Part shown: one piece after another, positions 1 through 7,908 of the stretch
Position numbering within the stretch: the first letter of the stretch is position 1
How the letters are laid out: the number at the start of each line of letters is the position of its first letter
Assembly (NCBI RefSeq): GCF_004118155.1
Contig: NZ_SAIQ01000001.1
Span: forward strand, 682,001 to 746,000
Direction of reading: 5' to 3'
DNA from: Edaphocola flava
GTDB lineage: Bacteria > Bacteroidota > Bacteroidia > Chitinophagales > Chitinophagaceae
DNA: 64,000 nt
Notes under the pieces: model-generated
Databases searched by the model: none
Told to the model about the DNA's origin: nothing
What the model saw: the letters and a program-made list of their open reading frames with translations, nothing else
Translations under genes and position numbers: made by a program

Positions 1-18
1 AGAATCGGTAACGATTGT

Positions 19-52
19 CAAAACCCTGCCGGCGTATCAAACACTGGCAGGG
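19..52 (-). terminator. Probable terminator after the first lipoprotein gene
   Basis: A 7-bp inverted repeat (CCCTGCC/GGCAGGG, 24-30 and 46-52) with a 15-nt loop lies just beyond the stop of the minus-strand gene ending at 68. On the minus strand it is followed by TTTTG. The T-run is short, so it is only a moderate match to a Rho-independent terminator. Confidence 0.5.
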
Positions 53-67
53 CAATAGTATTAGTAA

Positions 68-565
68 TTATTTCAGGCTTTGGAAAGCGGCAAGTTGTTT
101 ATCCAGCTCTTTCAGCTCTGTATTGAATATAGGTTCTATTTTAAAGTATCGGTTACCCTTTTTAAAGTAGAACAGGAAATTTTTAATGGGACTACCATTG
201 GAGCCTTTCATTTTAAAAATAACCCCGAAAGCGCCATTGGTCAGCTGTTTGGTTTCGATCAGTTCTATAAAGTCTTCGCTTGCAGTTACCGCTTGTTTCA
301 GCGTAGTAGTATCTCCTGGATACGCAGACTCCTTTATTTCTGTAAGACTAATCCTTGCATCGCTGATATGGAAATCATAATCGGATAATTCTGTGTCTGT
401 TTCAGAAGCGCCATAATCCTGAAACTCCGGCACCTCCTCGGTTTTAGGCATAGTGATCGTAAGATCATATTTCTCCAGTTTCTTTTCTTCTAATGGCTTG
501 GATTGTCCACAAGCCTGGAATAATAATGTGGCAACTACAGTTAATTGTAAAAGGTACTTTTTCAT
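68..565 (-). CDS. Hypothetical lipoprotein
   Basis: This 165-residue protein starts with a lipoprotein signal peptide. A charged MKKY start and hydrophobic stretch are followed by LLFQAC, with Cys19 as the likely lipidated residue. The mature part is polar with alternating acidic and basic stretches and has no family motif I recognise. The ATG at 565 places the signal peptide correctly. It is probably anchored in the inner or outer membrane facing the periplasm. It reads away from the LytTR region and seems to be a single-gene unit ending at a hairpin at 19-52. No function can be assigned. Confidence 0.75.
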   Translation of the reverse strand: MKKYLLQLTVVATLLFQACGQSKPLEEKKLEKYDLTITMPKTEEVPEFQDYGASETDTELSDYDFHISDARISLTEIKESAYPGDTTTLKQAVTASEDFIELIETKQLTNGAFGVIFKMKGSNGSPIKNFLFYFKKGNRYFKIEPIFNTELKELDKQLAAFQSLK

Positions 566-681
566 TTTTTTTAATTTGGGAGATTAAATTTATTCAGGTT
601 CAATGCTACATTTTTACGGATAAGGCGATCTTAGTTAAAGGCTTTTGCTGGTATAGATAGTTTACAGGGCTAAAATCGGGT

Positions 682-1077
682 CTAGGCAGTGGCAGCAACA
701 GCAACTTTCTTTTTAACGAAAAAGCGCATAATACCTCCTACAATGCCAATGAATCCGGCAAAAATCATGCAGTACACACCAGAACCAACTTTAGCACCTA
801 CGGTTAATGCATCCCCTGTAGTAGAATCGTTATAATATTTCAGTCCGAGCATACATACGAGTATGGAAAACAGAATCGCAACAACGGCGCTCCATTTTTT
901 GTTCAGGGCACCCATGCCTAAAATAATAGCACCCAGTACAATAAAGAACAATCCAGGATTACCTCCATAGTCTCCCATAAAACCATTATGAGATTCTCCT
1001 AATAACTCAACCCATGGCAACCATGCAGAAATGATGGAAAGTACGCCGGCAATAATCAATGTCAATCTTGAAATCAT
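682..1077 (-). CDS. Small four-helix membrane protein, putative LytTR target
   Basis: The protein has 131 residues and four hydrophobic segments, at about 4-24, 40-58, 63-80 and 93-120. A Gly-rich loop (MGDYGGNPG) lies between helices 1 and 2, and the basic tail contains KKK. It resembles the small uncharacterised membrane proteins that LytTR systems often control, but I do not recognise a named family. A direct-repeat operator of LytTR geometry lies 73-102 bp upstream of its ATG, and the LytTR regulator gene ends 130 bp upstream on the same strand. This suggests it is an output gene of that two-component system (inference). Confidence 0.7.
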   Translation of the reverse strand: MISRLTLIIAGVLSIISAWLPWVELLGESHNGFMGDYGGNPGLFFIVLGAIILGMGALNKKWSAVVAILFSILVCMLGLKYYNDSTTGDALTVGAKVGSGVYCMIFAGFIGIVGGIMRFFVKKKVAVAATA

Positions 1078-1149
1078 GTTAAATAAGTTTTGTTTTAAAA
1101 AATTTGCATCCGCAAAATAGTACGCATAACTATACCATTTTAAGCAAAT

Positions 1150-1179
1150 GAAAATTCGCCGGTACTTTTTGAAAATTCG
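1150..1179 (-). promoter_or_regulatory. Predicted LytTR operator upstream of the membrane protein gene
   Basis: GAAAATTCG occurs at 1150-1158 and again, identically, at 1171-1179, separated by exactly 12 bp. Two 9-bp direct repeats with a 12-bp spacer is the known architecture of LytTR-domain sites such as those of AgrA. A second site with the same spacing lies at 4029-4058. On the minus strand the half-site reads CGAATTTTC. Confidence 0.65.
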
Positions 1180-1206
1180 TTACCATAGAGAGGATGTACG
1201 TAATGT

Positions 1207-1953
1207 TTAGATGGAATTTAGGGCAGTAAAAAACTCTTCCTTCTTCCTGACAGAAAGAGGAATCACCGTTTTATCTTTCATAATGATGCTTCCGGAATCT
1301 GTCTTTACATAATGATCGAAGTACAGCATATTGATGAGGTGTGACTGATGCGTACGGAAAAAGCCCATAGGCAGTAACATGGTTTCATACTCCTTCAGGG
1401 TAGTAGAGACCAGCAGCTTCTGACCATTAAGCATATAGAAAGTGGTATAGTTCTTTTCAGACTCACAACGAATGATATCCTGCACATTAATGGAGTAAAC
1501 CTTCTCCGCTGTTTTCAGCACAATCTTCTGCAGATTTCTGGGGCGTTCAATATTGGAAAACAGGGTACTGAATTGTAGCTCCAGCATTTCTTTGCTTAAG
1601 GTTTCCTGGGCTTTGGTAACCGCTTCAATAAGGTCTGAAGGGTCAATAGGTTTCAATAAGAAATCAATGGCACTGAACCTAAAAGCTTTAACCGCAAACT
1701 CCTGGAAGGCTGTTATAAATATCACTTTAAAATCAATGGGCTTTAGTTTTTGCAACAGGTCAAACCCTGTACCATCACCCATTTCAACATCCAGGAAAAC
1801 AAGGTCAGGCAAATATTTCCTGATCGCAGTAACTCCGGAAGCCACACTGTCTGCTTCCGCAATAATGGCAACATTTGGACAATATTGTTTTATGAGCGCC
1901 ACGTTTTTCTGGCGGATATTATGAATGTCGTCTATGATAATCGCTCTGAGCAT
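1207..1953 (-). CDS. LytTR-family response regulator
   Basis: This is a 248-residue response regulator. The receiver domain occupies about residues 1-120 (IIIDD acidic pair; phospho-acceptor Asp in LVFLDVEMGDG; conserved Lys in LLKPID). The C-terminal LytTR DNA-binding domain begins near residue 140 (KIVLKTAEKVYSINVQDI, then IIRCESEKNYTTFY). The ATG at 1953 is preferred over an upstream start at 2001 because it sits 7 bp after the kinase stop codon and gives a canonical receiver N-terminus. It forms an operon with the upstream LytS-type kinase, its cognate partner. LytTR proteins bind pairs of 9-bp direct repeats, and two such pairs are visible at 1150-1179 and 4029-4058. Confidence 0.93.
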   Translation of the reverse strand: MLRAIIIDDIHNIRQKNVALIKQYCPNVAIIAEADSVASGVTAIRKYLPDLVFLDVEMGDGTGFDLLQKLKPIDFKVIFITAFQEFAVKAFRFSAIDFLLKPIDPSDLIEAVTKAQETLSKEMLELQFSTLFSNIERPRNLQKIVLKTAEKVYSINVQDIIRCESEKNYTTFYMLNGQKLLVSTTLKEYETMLLPMGFFRTHQSHLINMLYFDHYVKTDSGSIIMKDKTVIPLSVRKKEEFFTALNSI

Positions 1954-1960
1954 GTCCTGA

Positions 1961-3856
1961 TTAATTATAACTGTATGGAATTTCAAAAAAGGTTTTAACA
2001 CCTTGTATCGTATTATTCTCGCCGGTGATATTCAGTGTATGAATAGTGATCTTCTTATCGGACGCAATACTCTCCAGTCTTTCCCAGGTAATTTGTGTGG
2101 ATAAAGAGCGCTGACCTTCTGCTGTTTCTTTTTCGGCAAGCCCGGTTCCGTTATCGGTTACTTCAAAAAACAACTGTTGTGCTTTCATATAAAAACGAAC
2201 ATGAATAATGCCTCCTTCCTTTTTATGCTTCAGCCCATGTCTGATGGCATTTTCAATAAAAGGCTGGGTAAGCATGGGCGGCAGTAAAACAGCTTCTGGA
2301 TCTATACCCTCGTCGACCGTTACCTTATGCGTAAAATTATTATTGTACAACAGCTTTTGAATATTCATGTAGTTATCCAGCATATTAAGCTCCTCATCCA
2401 GTCCGATATAGTTCTCCCTCGAGTTCTCCAGGATCTGCCTGGTGAGCTTGGAAAACTTTGTCAGGTAATTGATCGCCTCTTCATCTTTGTTGCTGTGGAT
2501 AAGGCTTTGAATATTGTCTACTGAATTAAAAATGAAATGCGGATTCATCTGCGTAAGTAATAATCGTTGTTTCAGCTGTTCATTCTTATTCGCAGTGATG
2601 ATCGCTTTTTGTCTGAAAGATTTAATGACGAAAATAATAACCACGCCTAACAGCAAAGCCAGCGCGACAAAGCCGTATAACAGCATATTTCGTTTGGCTA
2701 TCTTCTGTTGATTAGCCAATGCTGTAGCAGCTGTTTTCTTATCAAACTCATATTGTAATTGCTGCTTTTCAAATTTTGCATTGAGTGCCGTAACTGCGTT
2801 TATTTTCTCCTGGTTGATGTAATCTTCTCTGAATGCGGCCTCCTTTAAAGCATATTCATATGCATTTACATAGTCGCCGTTTTTGGCATACAATTTGGCA
2901 AGGCTGCCTGTTATACTAATGCTGCCTTCAAGGTTATTGAACTTCTCTGTTAGCAGCAATGCTTCCTTATAATATTTAATAGCTTTAGTAGTATTGCCCG
3001 CTTCAGCCTCTTTAATCGCCAGGTAGGCTAATGCAGGCTGCAGCGCTATTTCATCATTCACCTCGCGGGCAGCGATAATTACTTTTTCAAAATAGTAAAC
3101 TGCGGAATCTTTCATTTTTAAAGAATCACAACAAATAGCCATGTTCATATAAAAATCCATCTGTGGCACTCTGGTTCCGGTGGCATCATAAGCATGCTTC
3201 GATAACCAGATATACTTGTAAGCGCTATCAAATCTGGAGAGGTTTATATAAGCAGAGGCGATATGATTATAGGAGAACCTTAGTGAGGAATATTTTTCTT
3301 TTTTTATGAATATTTCAGCAGCCTGGCTACAGTACTTAATGGCTTCTTCTGCATAACCAATATTGCTGTATGTCTGGCCCAGACCCTGCAATGATATACC
3401 TATCTGAGCGCTGTCATTTATTTCCTGTGCAACCTTCATCGCTTCATGATACAAAGCGATTGCTTTTTTGGTATCACCAGAACCGCCATAATCTTTTGCC
3501 AGATTGCTCAGCACGATGGCTTCTTTTTGTTTGAATCCATGCGCACGCCCATAGGCCAATGCAGTTTGATGCAGCTTGATTGCCTGTTCCCGTTCTCCGT
3601 TGTTATAGGCTATCGATCCCAGTGCCAGTGTATTCATAAAAATACCCCAGGGATAGTTGATCTGCTGTGACTCTTTTAAGGTACGGCTTGCAAGGTCTTT
3701 CGCAAAAGCAGGGTTGATGGTGACACTATCTGTAACGGTTTTAATATTTGCTTTGATCGCATTTGTATCAAGCGTCGGGAAGGCAAATGATCGGGCAGAA
3801 CAGAAACCTAACAGGAGTAATAAAACAATAGCTTTTCTCAATTGACATGGTAACAT
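1961..3856 (-). CDS. TPR-containing LytS/YehU-type sensor histidine kinase
   Basis: This 631-residue protein has a signal peptide (to about residue 25) and tetratricopeptide-like repeats to about 340. A coiled coil follows, then one transmembrane helix near 390-412 (LLYGFVALALLLGVVIIFVI). A cytoplasmic His_kinase domain contains the QMNPHFIFN phospho-acceptor motif and LPPMLTQPFIENAIRHG, with a GTGL ATP-lid motif near the C terminus. The TPR region would lie in the periplasm as the sensing part, an arrangement common in Bacteroidota. It is followed after 7 bp by its LytTR response regulator. A TATATTTG -7-like element and a LytTR-type operator lie upstream, suggesting autoregulation. Confidence 0.93.
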   Translation of the reverse strand: MLPCQLRKAIVLLLLLGFCSARSFAFPTLDTNAIKANIKTVTDSVTINPAFAKDLASRTLKESQQINYPWGIFMNTLALGSIAYNNGEREQAIKLHQTALAYGRAHGFKQKEAIVLSNLAKDYGGSGDTKKAIALYHEAMKVAQEINDSAQIGISLQGLGQTYSNIGYAEEAIKYCSQAAEIFIKKEKYSSLRFSYNHIASAYINLSRFDSAYKYIWLSKHAYDATGTRVPQMDFYMNMAICCDSLKMKDSAVYYFEKVIIAAREVNDEIALQPALAYLAIKEAEAGNTTKAIKYYKEALLLTEKFNNLEGSISITGSLAKLYAKNGDYVNAYEYALKEAAFREDYINQEKINAVTALNAKFEKQQLQYEFDKKTAATALANQQKIAKRNMLLYGFVALALLLGVVIIFVIKSFRQKAIITANKNEQLKQRLLLTQMNPHFIFNSVDNIQSLIHSNKDEEAINYLTKFSKLTRQILENSRENYIGLDEELNMLDNYMNIQKLLYNNNFTHKVTVDEGIDPEAVLLPPMLTQPFIENAIRHGLKHKKEGGIIHVRFYMKAQQLFFEVTDNGTGLAEKETAEGQRSLSTQITWERLESIASDKKITIHTLNITGENNTIQGVKTFFEIPYSYN

Positions 3857-4208
3857 AATAGAAGTAACAGTGTAAACGATTGGTTAAAGTGCAAATATAT
3901 ATAACTAAACTGCCTATTTTAAATATTAATCACCATTTATGGATATTTCTCTTGTTCCTTAATCAAAAAATAATAAATCATAGGCATAAATATTATCAGT
4001 CTAAACTGAATATTGGGCAACAGATTCCGAAAATTCGCTCACCAGTAACGAACATTCGTTTCAAGAGCAACTGACATAAGCGTTCTTAAGTTTCACACTG
4101 TATCTGAATCGAAAAGGAGTTAAGGAAGGCATCCCATACATTATAACATAAGTTTATATAACATATCACCTGCTGATAATCTGATATACGCTAATTTTAT
4201 GCTCACCT
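3857..4208. other. Intergenic regulatory region between LytS kinase and SemiSWEET genes
   Basis: This 352-bp AT-rich, divergent gap contains the predicted LytTR operator at 4029-4058 and a TATATTTG element on the minus strand at 3892-3899. The element is about 35 bp from the kinase start and fits the Bacteroidota -7 consensus, without a clear -33 box. I see no coding region or RNA gene in it. Confidence 0.6.
4029..4058 (-). promoter_or_regulatory. Predicted LytTR operator upstream of the kinase/regulator operon
   Basis: GAAAATTCG at 4029-4037 and GAACATTCG at 4050-4058 are separated by 12 bp, the same spacing and orientation as the pair at 1150-1179. The site lies about 170 bp upstream of the LytS-type kinase start and about 150 bp upstream of the divergent SemiSWEET gene. 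It could serve autoregulation, the transporter gene, or both. Confidence 0.6.
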
Positions 4209-4472
4209 ATGAGTACGGAAATGACAGGCATCATAGCCGGCATTTTTACCGGTATATCCTTACTACCCCAGCTGATAAAACTGATCAGGGAACAAAAGCC
4301 GCAGGACATCTCAGTGTTGATGCTCGCTGCATTACTGATCGGACTAAGTCTTTGGGTGGTATATGGTATCCAAAAACAGGACTGGCCTATTATCGTGACC
4401 AATTCATTTTCGCTCCTGGTAAACTGTTGCCTTTTAGTACTGAATTTTTATTACCGCAAGCGTAAGCATTAA
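4209..4472 (+). CDS. SemiSWEET family sugar transporter (PQ-loop)
   Basis: The 87-residue protein has three transmembrane helices (about 5-22, 36-54 and 62-82) and the PQ-loop motif LLPQLIKLI near residue 20. This matches bacterial SemiSWEETs in length and layout; these work as homodimers moving sugars down a gradient through the inner membrane. A second reading frame over the same DNA (4199-4465) has no such features and is a shadow. The ATG at 4209 gives the normal family N-terminus. The gene is divergent from the LytS kinase and upstream of ku, with no obvious functional link. Confidence 0.88.
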   Translation: MSTEMTGIIAGIFTGISLLPQLIKLIREQKPQDISVLMLAALLIGLSLWVVYGIQKQDWPIIVTNSFSLLVNCCLLVLNFYYRKRKH

Positions 4473-4548
4473 ACAGGAAGTACCGTAGCATTGCTCATCG
4501 CCCTACCACCGCTAGGTGCTTCAATTGTTGATTTTTAAAAAACAGGAT

Positions 4549-5337
4549 ATGAAAGCAATCTGGAATGGTGCCATAGGATTTGGCCTGGTCAACATCCCCA
4601 TCAAAATTTACGCTGCTACCGAAACCAGTAAACTGGACCTGGATATGCTGGATCGTAAAGACCTCTCTAATATTCAATTTAAGCGTGTAAATGCCCATAC
4701 CGGTAAAGAGGTAAAATGGGAAAATATTGTAAAGGGATACCTGATCGAAGACCACTATGTGGTATTGGAAGAACAGGACTTTGCAGCGGCCATGCCCGAA
4801 AAAACAAAAATCCTGTCTATAGATCAGTTTGTCAAAGAGGCTGATGTGGACAGTGTATATTTTGAAAACCCTTACTTTCTTGAACCTCAGAAAAGCGGAG
4901 AAACCGCCTATCGCCTGCTCCTGCATGCCTTGCTCAATACAGGTATGGCGGGTATTGGCACTTTTGTATTGCGCGAGAGTGAGGCCATAGGTATGATACG
5001 CCCTTATAATGATGAGGTACTGATGCTGCAACGCCTGCGCTTTGCTGAAGAGGTAAGGGATTATAAAGACCTGAAATTACCGGCTGCAAAAGCACCTAAG
5101 CCTGCAGAGCTAAAAATGGCGAAAAGCCTTATTGAGCAATTATCCTCGGCTTTTGACCCCACAGTGTATGAAGATAATTATGCTAAAGCTTTGCTGAAAA
5201 TCATTAAGCAGAAAGCAAAAGGCAAAACGGTGAAAGCGAAAAAAACAGCTGCACCGGATAAAGGTAAAGTGGTAGACCTGATGGCACAATTGAAGGCCAG
5301 CCTGCAATCCCGTAAACGCAAAACCACGGCCTCATGA
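4549..5337 (+). CDS. ku: Non-homologous end joining protein Ku
   Basis: This 262-residue protein starts MKAIWNGAIGFGLVNIPIK, the hallmark N-terminus of bacterial Ku, which forms a homodimeric ring on broken DNA ends and recruits LigD. The core runs to about residue 225. The tail is Lys-rich (KQKAKGKTVKAKK), as in the DNA-binding C-termini of bacterial Ku. The ATG at 4549 is chosen over the in-frame codon at 4516 because the family begins exactly here and AGGA lies just upstream. The stop overlaps the start of the LigD phosphoesterase ORF (ATG at 5334) by 4 bp, so the two are translationally coupled. Confidence 0.96.
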   Translation: MKAIWNGAIGFGLVNIPIKIYAATETSKLDLDMLDRKDLSNIQFKRVNAHTGKEVKWENIVKGYLIEDHYVVLEEQDFAAAMPEKTKILSIDQFVKEADVDSVYFENPYFLEPQKSGETAYRLLLHALLNTGMAGIGTFVLRESEAIGMIRPYNDEVLMLQRLRFAEEVRDYKDLKLPAAKAPKPAELKMAKSLIEQLSSAFDPTVYEDNYAKALLKIIKQKAKGKTVKAKKTAAPDKGKVVDLMAQLKASLQSRKRKTTAS

Positions 5338-5936
5338 AAACACTGAAAGACTATAATGAAAAGAGAAAATTTGACGAGACCACTGAGCCGGAAGGCCGTA
5401 GCAAAAGCAGTAAAGGAAAGCTCATCTTCGTCATTCAAAGGCATGCCGCCAGCCGCCTGCACTATGATTTCCGGCTGGAGATGGATGGTGTACTGAAAAG
5501 CTGGGCTATACCCAAAGGACCTTCTCTTGACCCGGCAGATAAACGCCTGGCTATGATGGTGGAGGATCATCCTTATGATTATAAAGATTTTGAAGGCAAT
5601 ATACCGGAAGGCAATTATGGAGCGGGACAGGTAGAAGTCTGGGACCATGGTACATATGAGCCACTGGAAGAGAGTAAGCTGGATGATGAAAAACAGCTGC
5701 TGAAAGATCTGCAATCGGGATCACTGAAGTTTGTCCTTAAAGGCAGAAAACTGAAAGGAGAATTTGCCCTGGTCAAAATGAAACAGGCTGAAGAAAATGC
5801 CTGGCTGCTGATCAAGCATCATGACCGATATGCGGAAAGTCCTTACGATGCGGAAGCGCATACCGCCAAAGGATCAGAAGTCACGAAATTTCTGAAACAA
5901 AAAAAAAGCCCGGTCGCGAAAACAAAGAAGCCCTGA
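5334..5936 (+). CDS. ligD: LigD 3'-phosphoesterase (PE) domain ORF, upstream half of split LigD
   Basis: The 200-residue ORF holds the LigD phosphoesterase domain, which trims 3'-phosphates and ribonucleotides at breaks. The catalytic signature HAASRLHYDFRLE is near residue 37. WAIPKGPS, VEDHPYDY, FEGNIPEGNYGAG and VWDHGTYEP follow, all typical of PE domains. It ends at a TGA (5934-5936) soon after an A9 run (5899-5907). The ligase-polymerase part follows in the -1 frame with no stop between, so a single PE-Lig-Pol protein of about 836 codons would result from a -1 shift at the A-run. That is close to the roughly 840 residues of Pseudomonas LigD. It could also be a genuine stand-alone PE protein. 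Confidence 0.9.
   Translation: MKTLKDYNEKRKFDETTEPEGRSKSSKGKLIFVIQRHAASRLHYDFRLEMDGVLKSWAIPKGPSLDPADKRLAMMVEDHPYDYKDFEGNIPEGNYGAGQVEVWDHGTYEPLEESKLDDEKQLLKDLQSGSLKFVLKGRKLKGEFALVKMKQAEENAWLLIKHHDRYAESPYDAEAHTAKGSEVTKFLKQKKSPVAKTKKP
5899..5907 (+). other. A9 homopolymer at the LigD frame junction
   Basis: Nine consecutive A residues are read as CAA AAA AAA AGC in the phosphoesterase frame and contain the slippery heptamer A AAA AAA. After a -1 shift the frame continues AAG CCC GGT and stays open through the ligase domain start. An extra A in the mRNA (polymerase slippage) or in the true genome sequence would have the same effect. Confidence 0.75.
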
Positions 5937-5962
5937 AGCCCGAGGTAAGGCGCTTTAATACC

Positions 5963-7843
5963 TTGGGCAAGGAACGCAAACTACAGCACTATATACATCC
6001 GATGCTGGCCAGTCTGCACACACAGCCATTCGATGACCCGGACTGGGTTTTCGAGATCAAGTGGGATGGCTACAGGGCTATAGCCGATCTGCGACAGAAG
6101 GAAGCACAACTGTACTCCCGAAACGGCATTTCATTTGCCCAAAAATTCCATAGCATTGCGGAAGACCTTTCTGCACAGTCTTATGATATGGTACTGGACG
6201 GGGAGATCGTTGCTTATGATGCAGAGGGTAAACCTTCCTTCCAGTTGCTGCAGCAGATTGATGACTATCCAGATCTGACACTGGTGTACCATGTATTCGA
6301 CCTGCTGTGGCTGAACGGGCACAGCACCGAAATGTTGCCCTTGCTGCAACGCAAAGAATTGCTGAAAGAAGCACTGACCGAAACACAAATGGTACAGTAC
6401 TGCGACCATATCTCTGAGGAGGGTATTGCATTCTTTGAACGACTAAAGGCGATGCAACTGGAAGGCATGATAGCCAAGAGCGCCGACAGCGTGTACCGGG
6501 AAAACTACAGAAGCCAGGATTGGCTCAAAGTAAAATTTACCAATACAGAAGAGACTATTATCTGCGGCTTTACGGAACCAAGAGGCTCCCGGCACAAATT
6601 CGGAGCACTCATATTGGGTAAATATATAGATGATGTGCTTACCTATTGTGGTCACACTGGTACAGGATTTAATCACCAATCACTTGATGATCTCTATACC
6701 AGGTTAAAGCCACTGATTACAGCTAAAAGTCCATTTTATACAATACCGAAAACCAATGCTCCGGTTACCTGGGTAGCACCGGTACTGGTATGTGAAATTA
6801 AATTCTCCGAAATTACCAAAGACGGCATATACAGGCACCCGGTGTTTGTCGGGCTGAGGGAGGATAAAGAGGCCGGTGATATCACCGAAAAAACCAAAAC
6901 AATGAAAAAGAAAGCGACCACGCAGAAAGCGGGTGAGGAGGTGATTACCTTAAACCGGCATAAAGTTATACTTACTAACCAGGATAAGATTTACTTCCCT
7001 AAAGAAAAGATCAGCAAGGGTATGGTTATTGATTATTATCAGTCAGTAGCGGCGTATATTTTGCCGCATCTGAAGAATCGTCCTTTGTCGCTCAACCGCT
7101 TTCCAAACGGCATTGAGGGCGATAGTTTTTACCAGAAAGATGCGGATGAGCATGCACCGGACTGGATCAAAACAACCGATGTGTTTTCAGCATCGACTGA
7201 TAAAAACATCCATTACCTGATCTGCAATAATAAAGCTACGCTGGCCTACCTCAACAACCTTGGCTGCATTGACCTTAATCCCTGGAACAGTGCCCTGCCC
7301 GACCTGCAGTACCCGCACTTCCTGGTATTGGACCTGGACCCTTCTGCGAAAAATACGTTTAATGATGTGATCGAAACCGCAGTACAGGTAAAGGAAATAC
7401 TGGACCAGGTTAAGATAAAAGGATACTGTAAAACCTCTGGCAGCACGGGCATACATATATACCTTCCGATGGGTGCGCAGTATACATTTGAGCAGGTAAA
7501 AGATTTTGCACACCTGCTCATGCAGGAGGTCAATAAACGATTGCCGGAACTGACCACACTGGAACGCAGCCTGAAAAAAAGAAGTGATCGAAAGATCTAT
7601 CTCGACTACTTGCAGAACCGCCAGGGACAAACGCTGGCGAGTGTATACAGCCTGCGGCCCAGGCCCGGTGCTCCAGTATCTATGCCATTGGAATGGGAGG
7701 AACTGAAAACGGGATTGAAGCCAACAGACTTTAATATATACAATGCACTGGAGCGCATAGAGCAAAAAGGAGATCTTTTCAAACCCGTACTGGGCCACGG
7801 CATCAATATGGAAAAGGCACTGGAACGACTGGCCGGATTATAA
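5963..7843 (+). CDS. ligD: LigD ATP-dependent DNA ligase-polymerase part
   Basis: This 626-residue ORF joins two domains. The ligase domain (about 10-300) has motif I FEIKWDGYRAIA with the adenylated Lys, DGEIVAYD, EGMIAKS and the C-terminal OB fold. The primase-type polymerase domain (about 325-626) has NRPLSLNRFPNG, metal-binding DLDPS and SGSTGIHIYLP. Together they seal and fill broken ends held by Ku. As an independent gene it would have to start at TTG 5963 or ATG 6002. The frame is open upstream back into the PE region, supporting a single PE-Lig-Pol gene interrupted at the A9 run. The order PE-Lig-Pol matches Pseudomonas-type LigD. Confidence 0.94.
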   Translation: MGKERKLQHYIHPMLASLHTQPFDDPDWVFEIKWDGYRAIADLRQKEAQLYSRNGISFAQKFHSIAEDLSAQSYDMVLDGEIVAYDAEGKPSFQLLQQIDDYPDLTLVYHVFDLLWLNGHSTEMLPLLQRKELLKEALTETQMVQYCDHISEEGIAFFERLKAMQLEGMIAKSADSVYRENYRSQDWLKVKFTNTEETIICGFTEPRGSRHKFGALILGKYIDDVLTYCGHTGTGFNHQSLDDLYTRLKPLITAKSPFYTIPKTNAPVTWVAPVLVCEIKFSEITKDGIYRHPVFVGLREDKEAGDITEKTKTMKKKATTQKAGEEVITLNRHKVILTNQDKIYFPKEKISKGMVIDYYQSVAAYILPHLKNRPLSLNRFPNGIEGDSFYQKDADEHAPDWIKTTDVFSASTDKNIHYLICNNKATLAYLNNLGCIDLNPWNSALPDLQYPHFLVLDLDPSAKNTFNDVIETAVQVKEILDQVKIKGYCKTSGSTGIHIYLPMGAQYTFEQVKDFAHLLMQEVNKRLPELTTLERSLKKRSDRKIYLDYLQNRQGQTLASVYSLRPRPGAPVSMPLEWEELKTGLKPTDFNIYNALERIEQKGDLFKPVLGHGINMEKALERLAGL

Positions 7844-7846
7844 AAA

Positions 7847-7872
7847 TGCCCTTCCGGAGAAGGGCTTCTTCC
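7847..7872. terminator. Weak hairpin between ligD and the minus-strand orphan cluster
   Basis: GCCCTTC and GAAGGGC flank a short loop just after the ligD stop, followed by TTCTTCC. It lies between convergent genes (ligD on plus, 7909 gene on minus) and may terminate ligD transcripts. The T-tract is interrupted. Confidence 0.4.
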
Positions 7873-7908
7873 AGGGTTCTGGCGCAGCCATCATGCAGGT
7901 AGAAGGCC

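Noticed and set aside
4199-4465. Alternative plus-strand frame overlapping the SemiSWEET gene
   Set aside because: Its translation lacks transmembrane segments and family motifs, while the frame from 4209 has the PQ-loop and three helices.
4549-7843. Ku/LigD region as a defence island
   Set aside because: Ku-LigD is a standard DNA-repair pair with normal composition and no mobile-element signs; the defence association is not supported.
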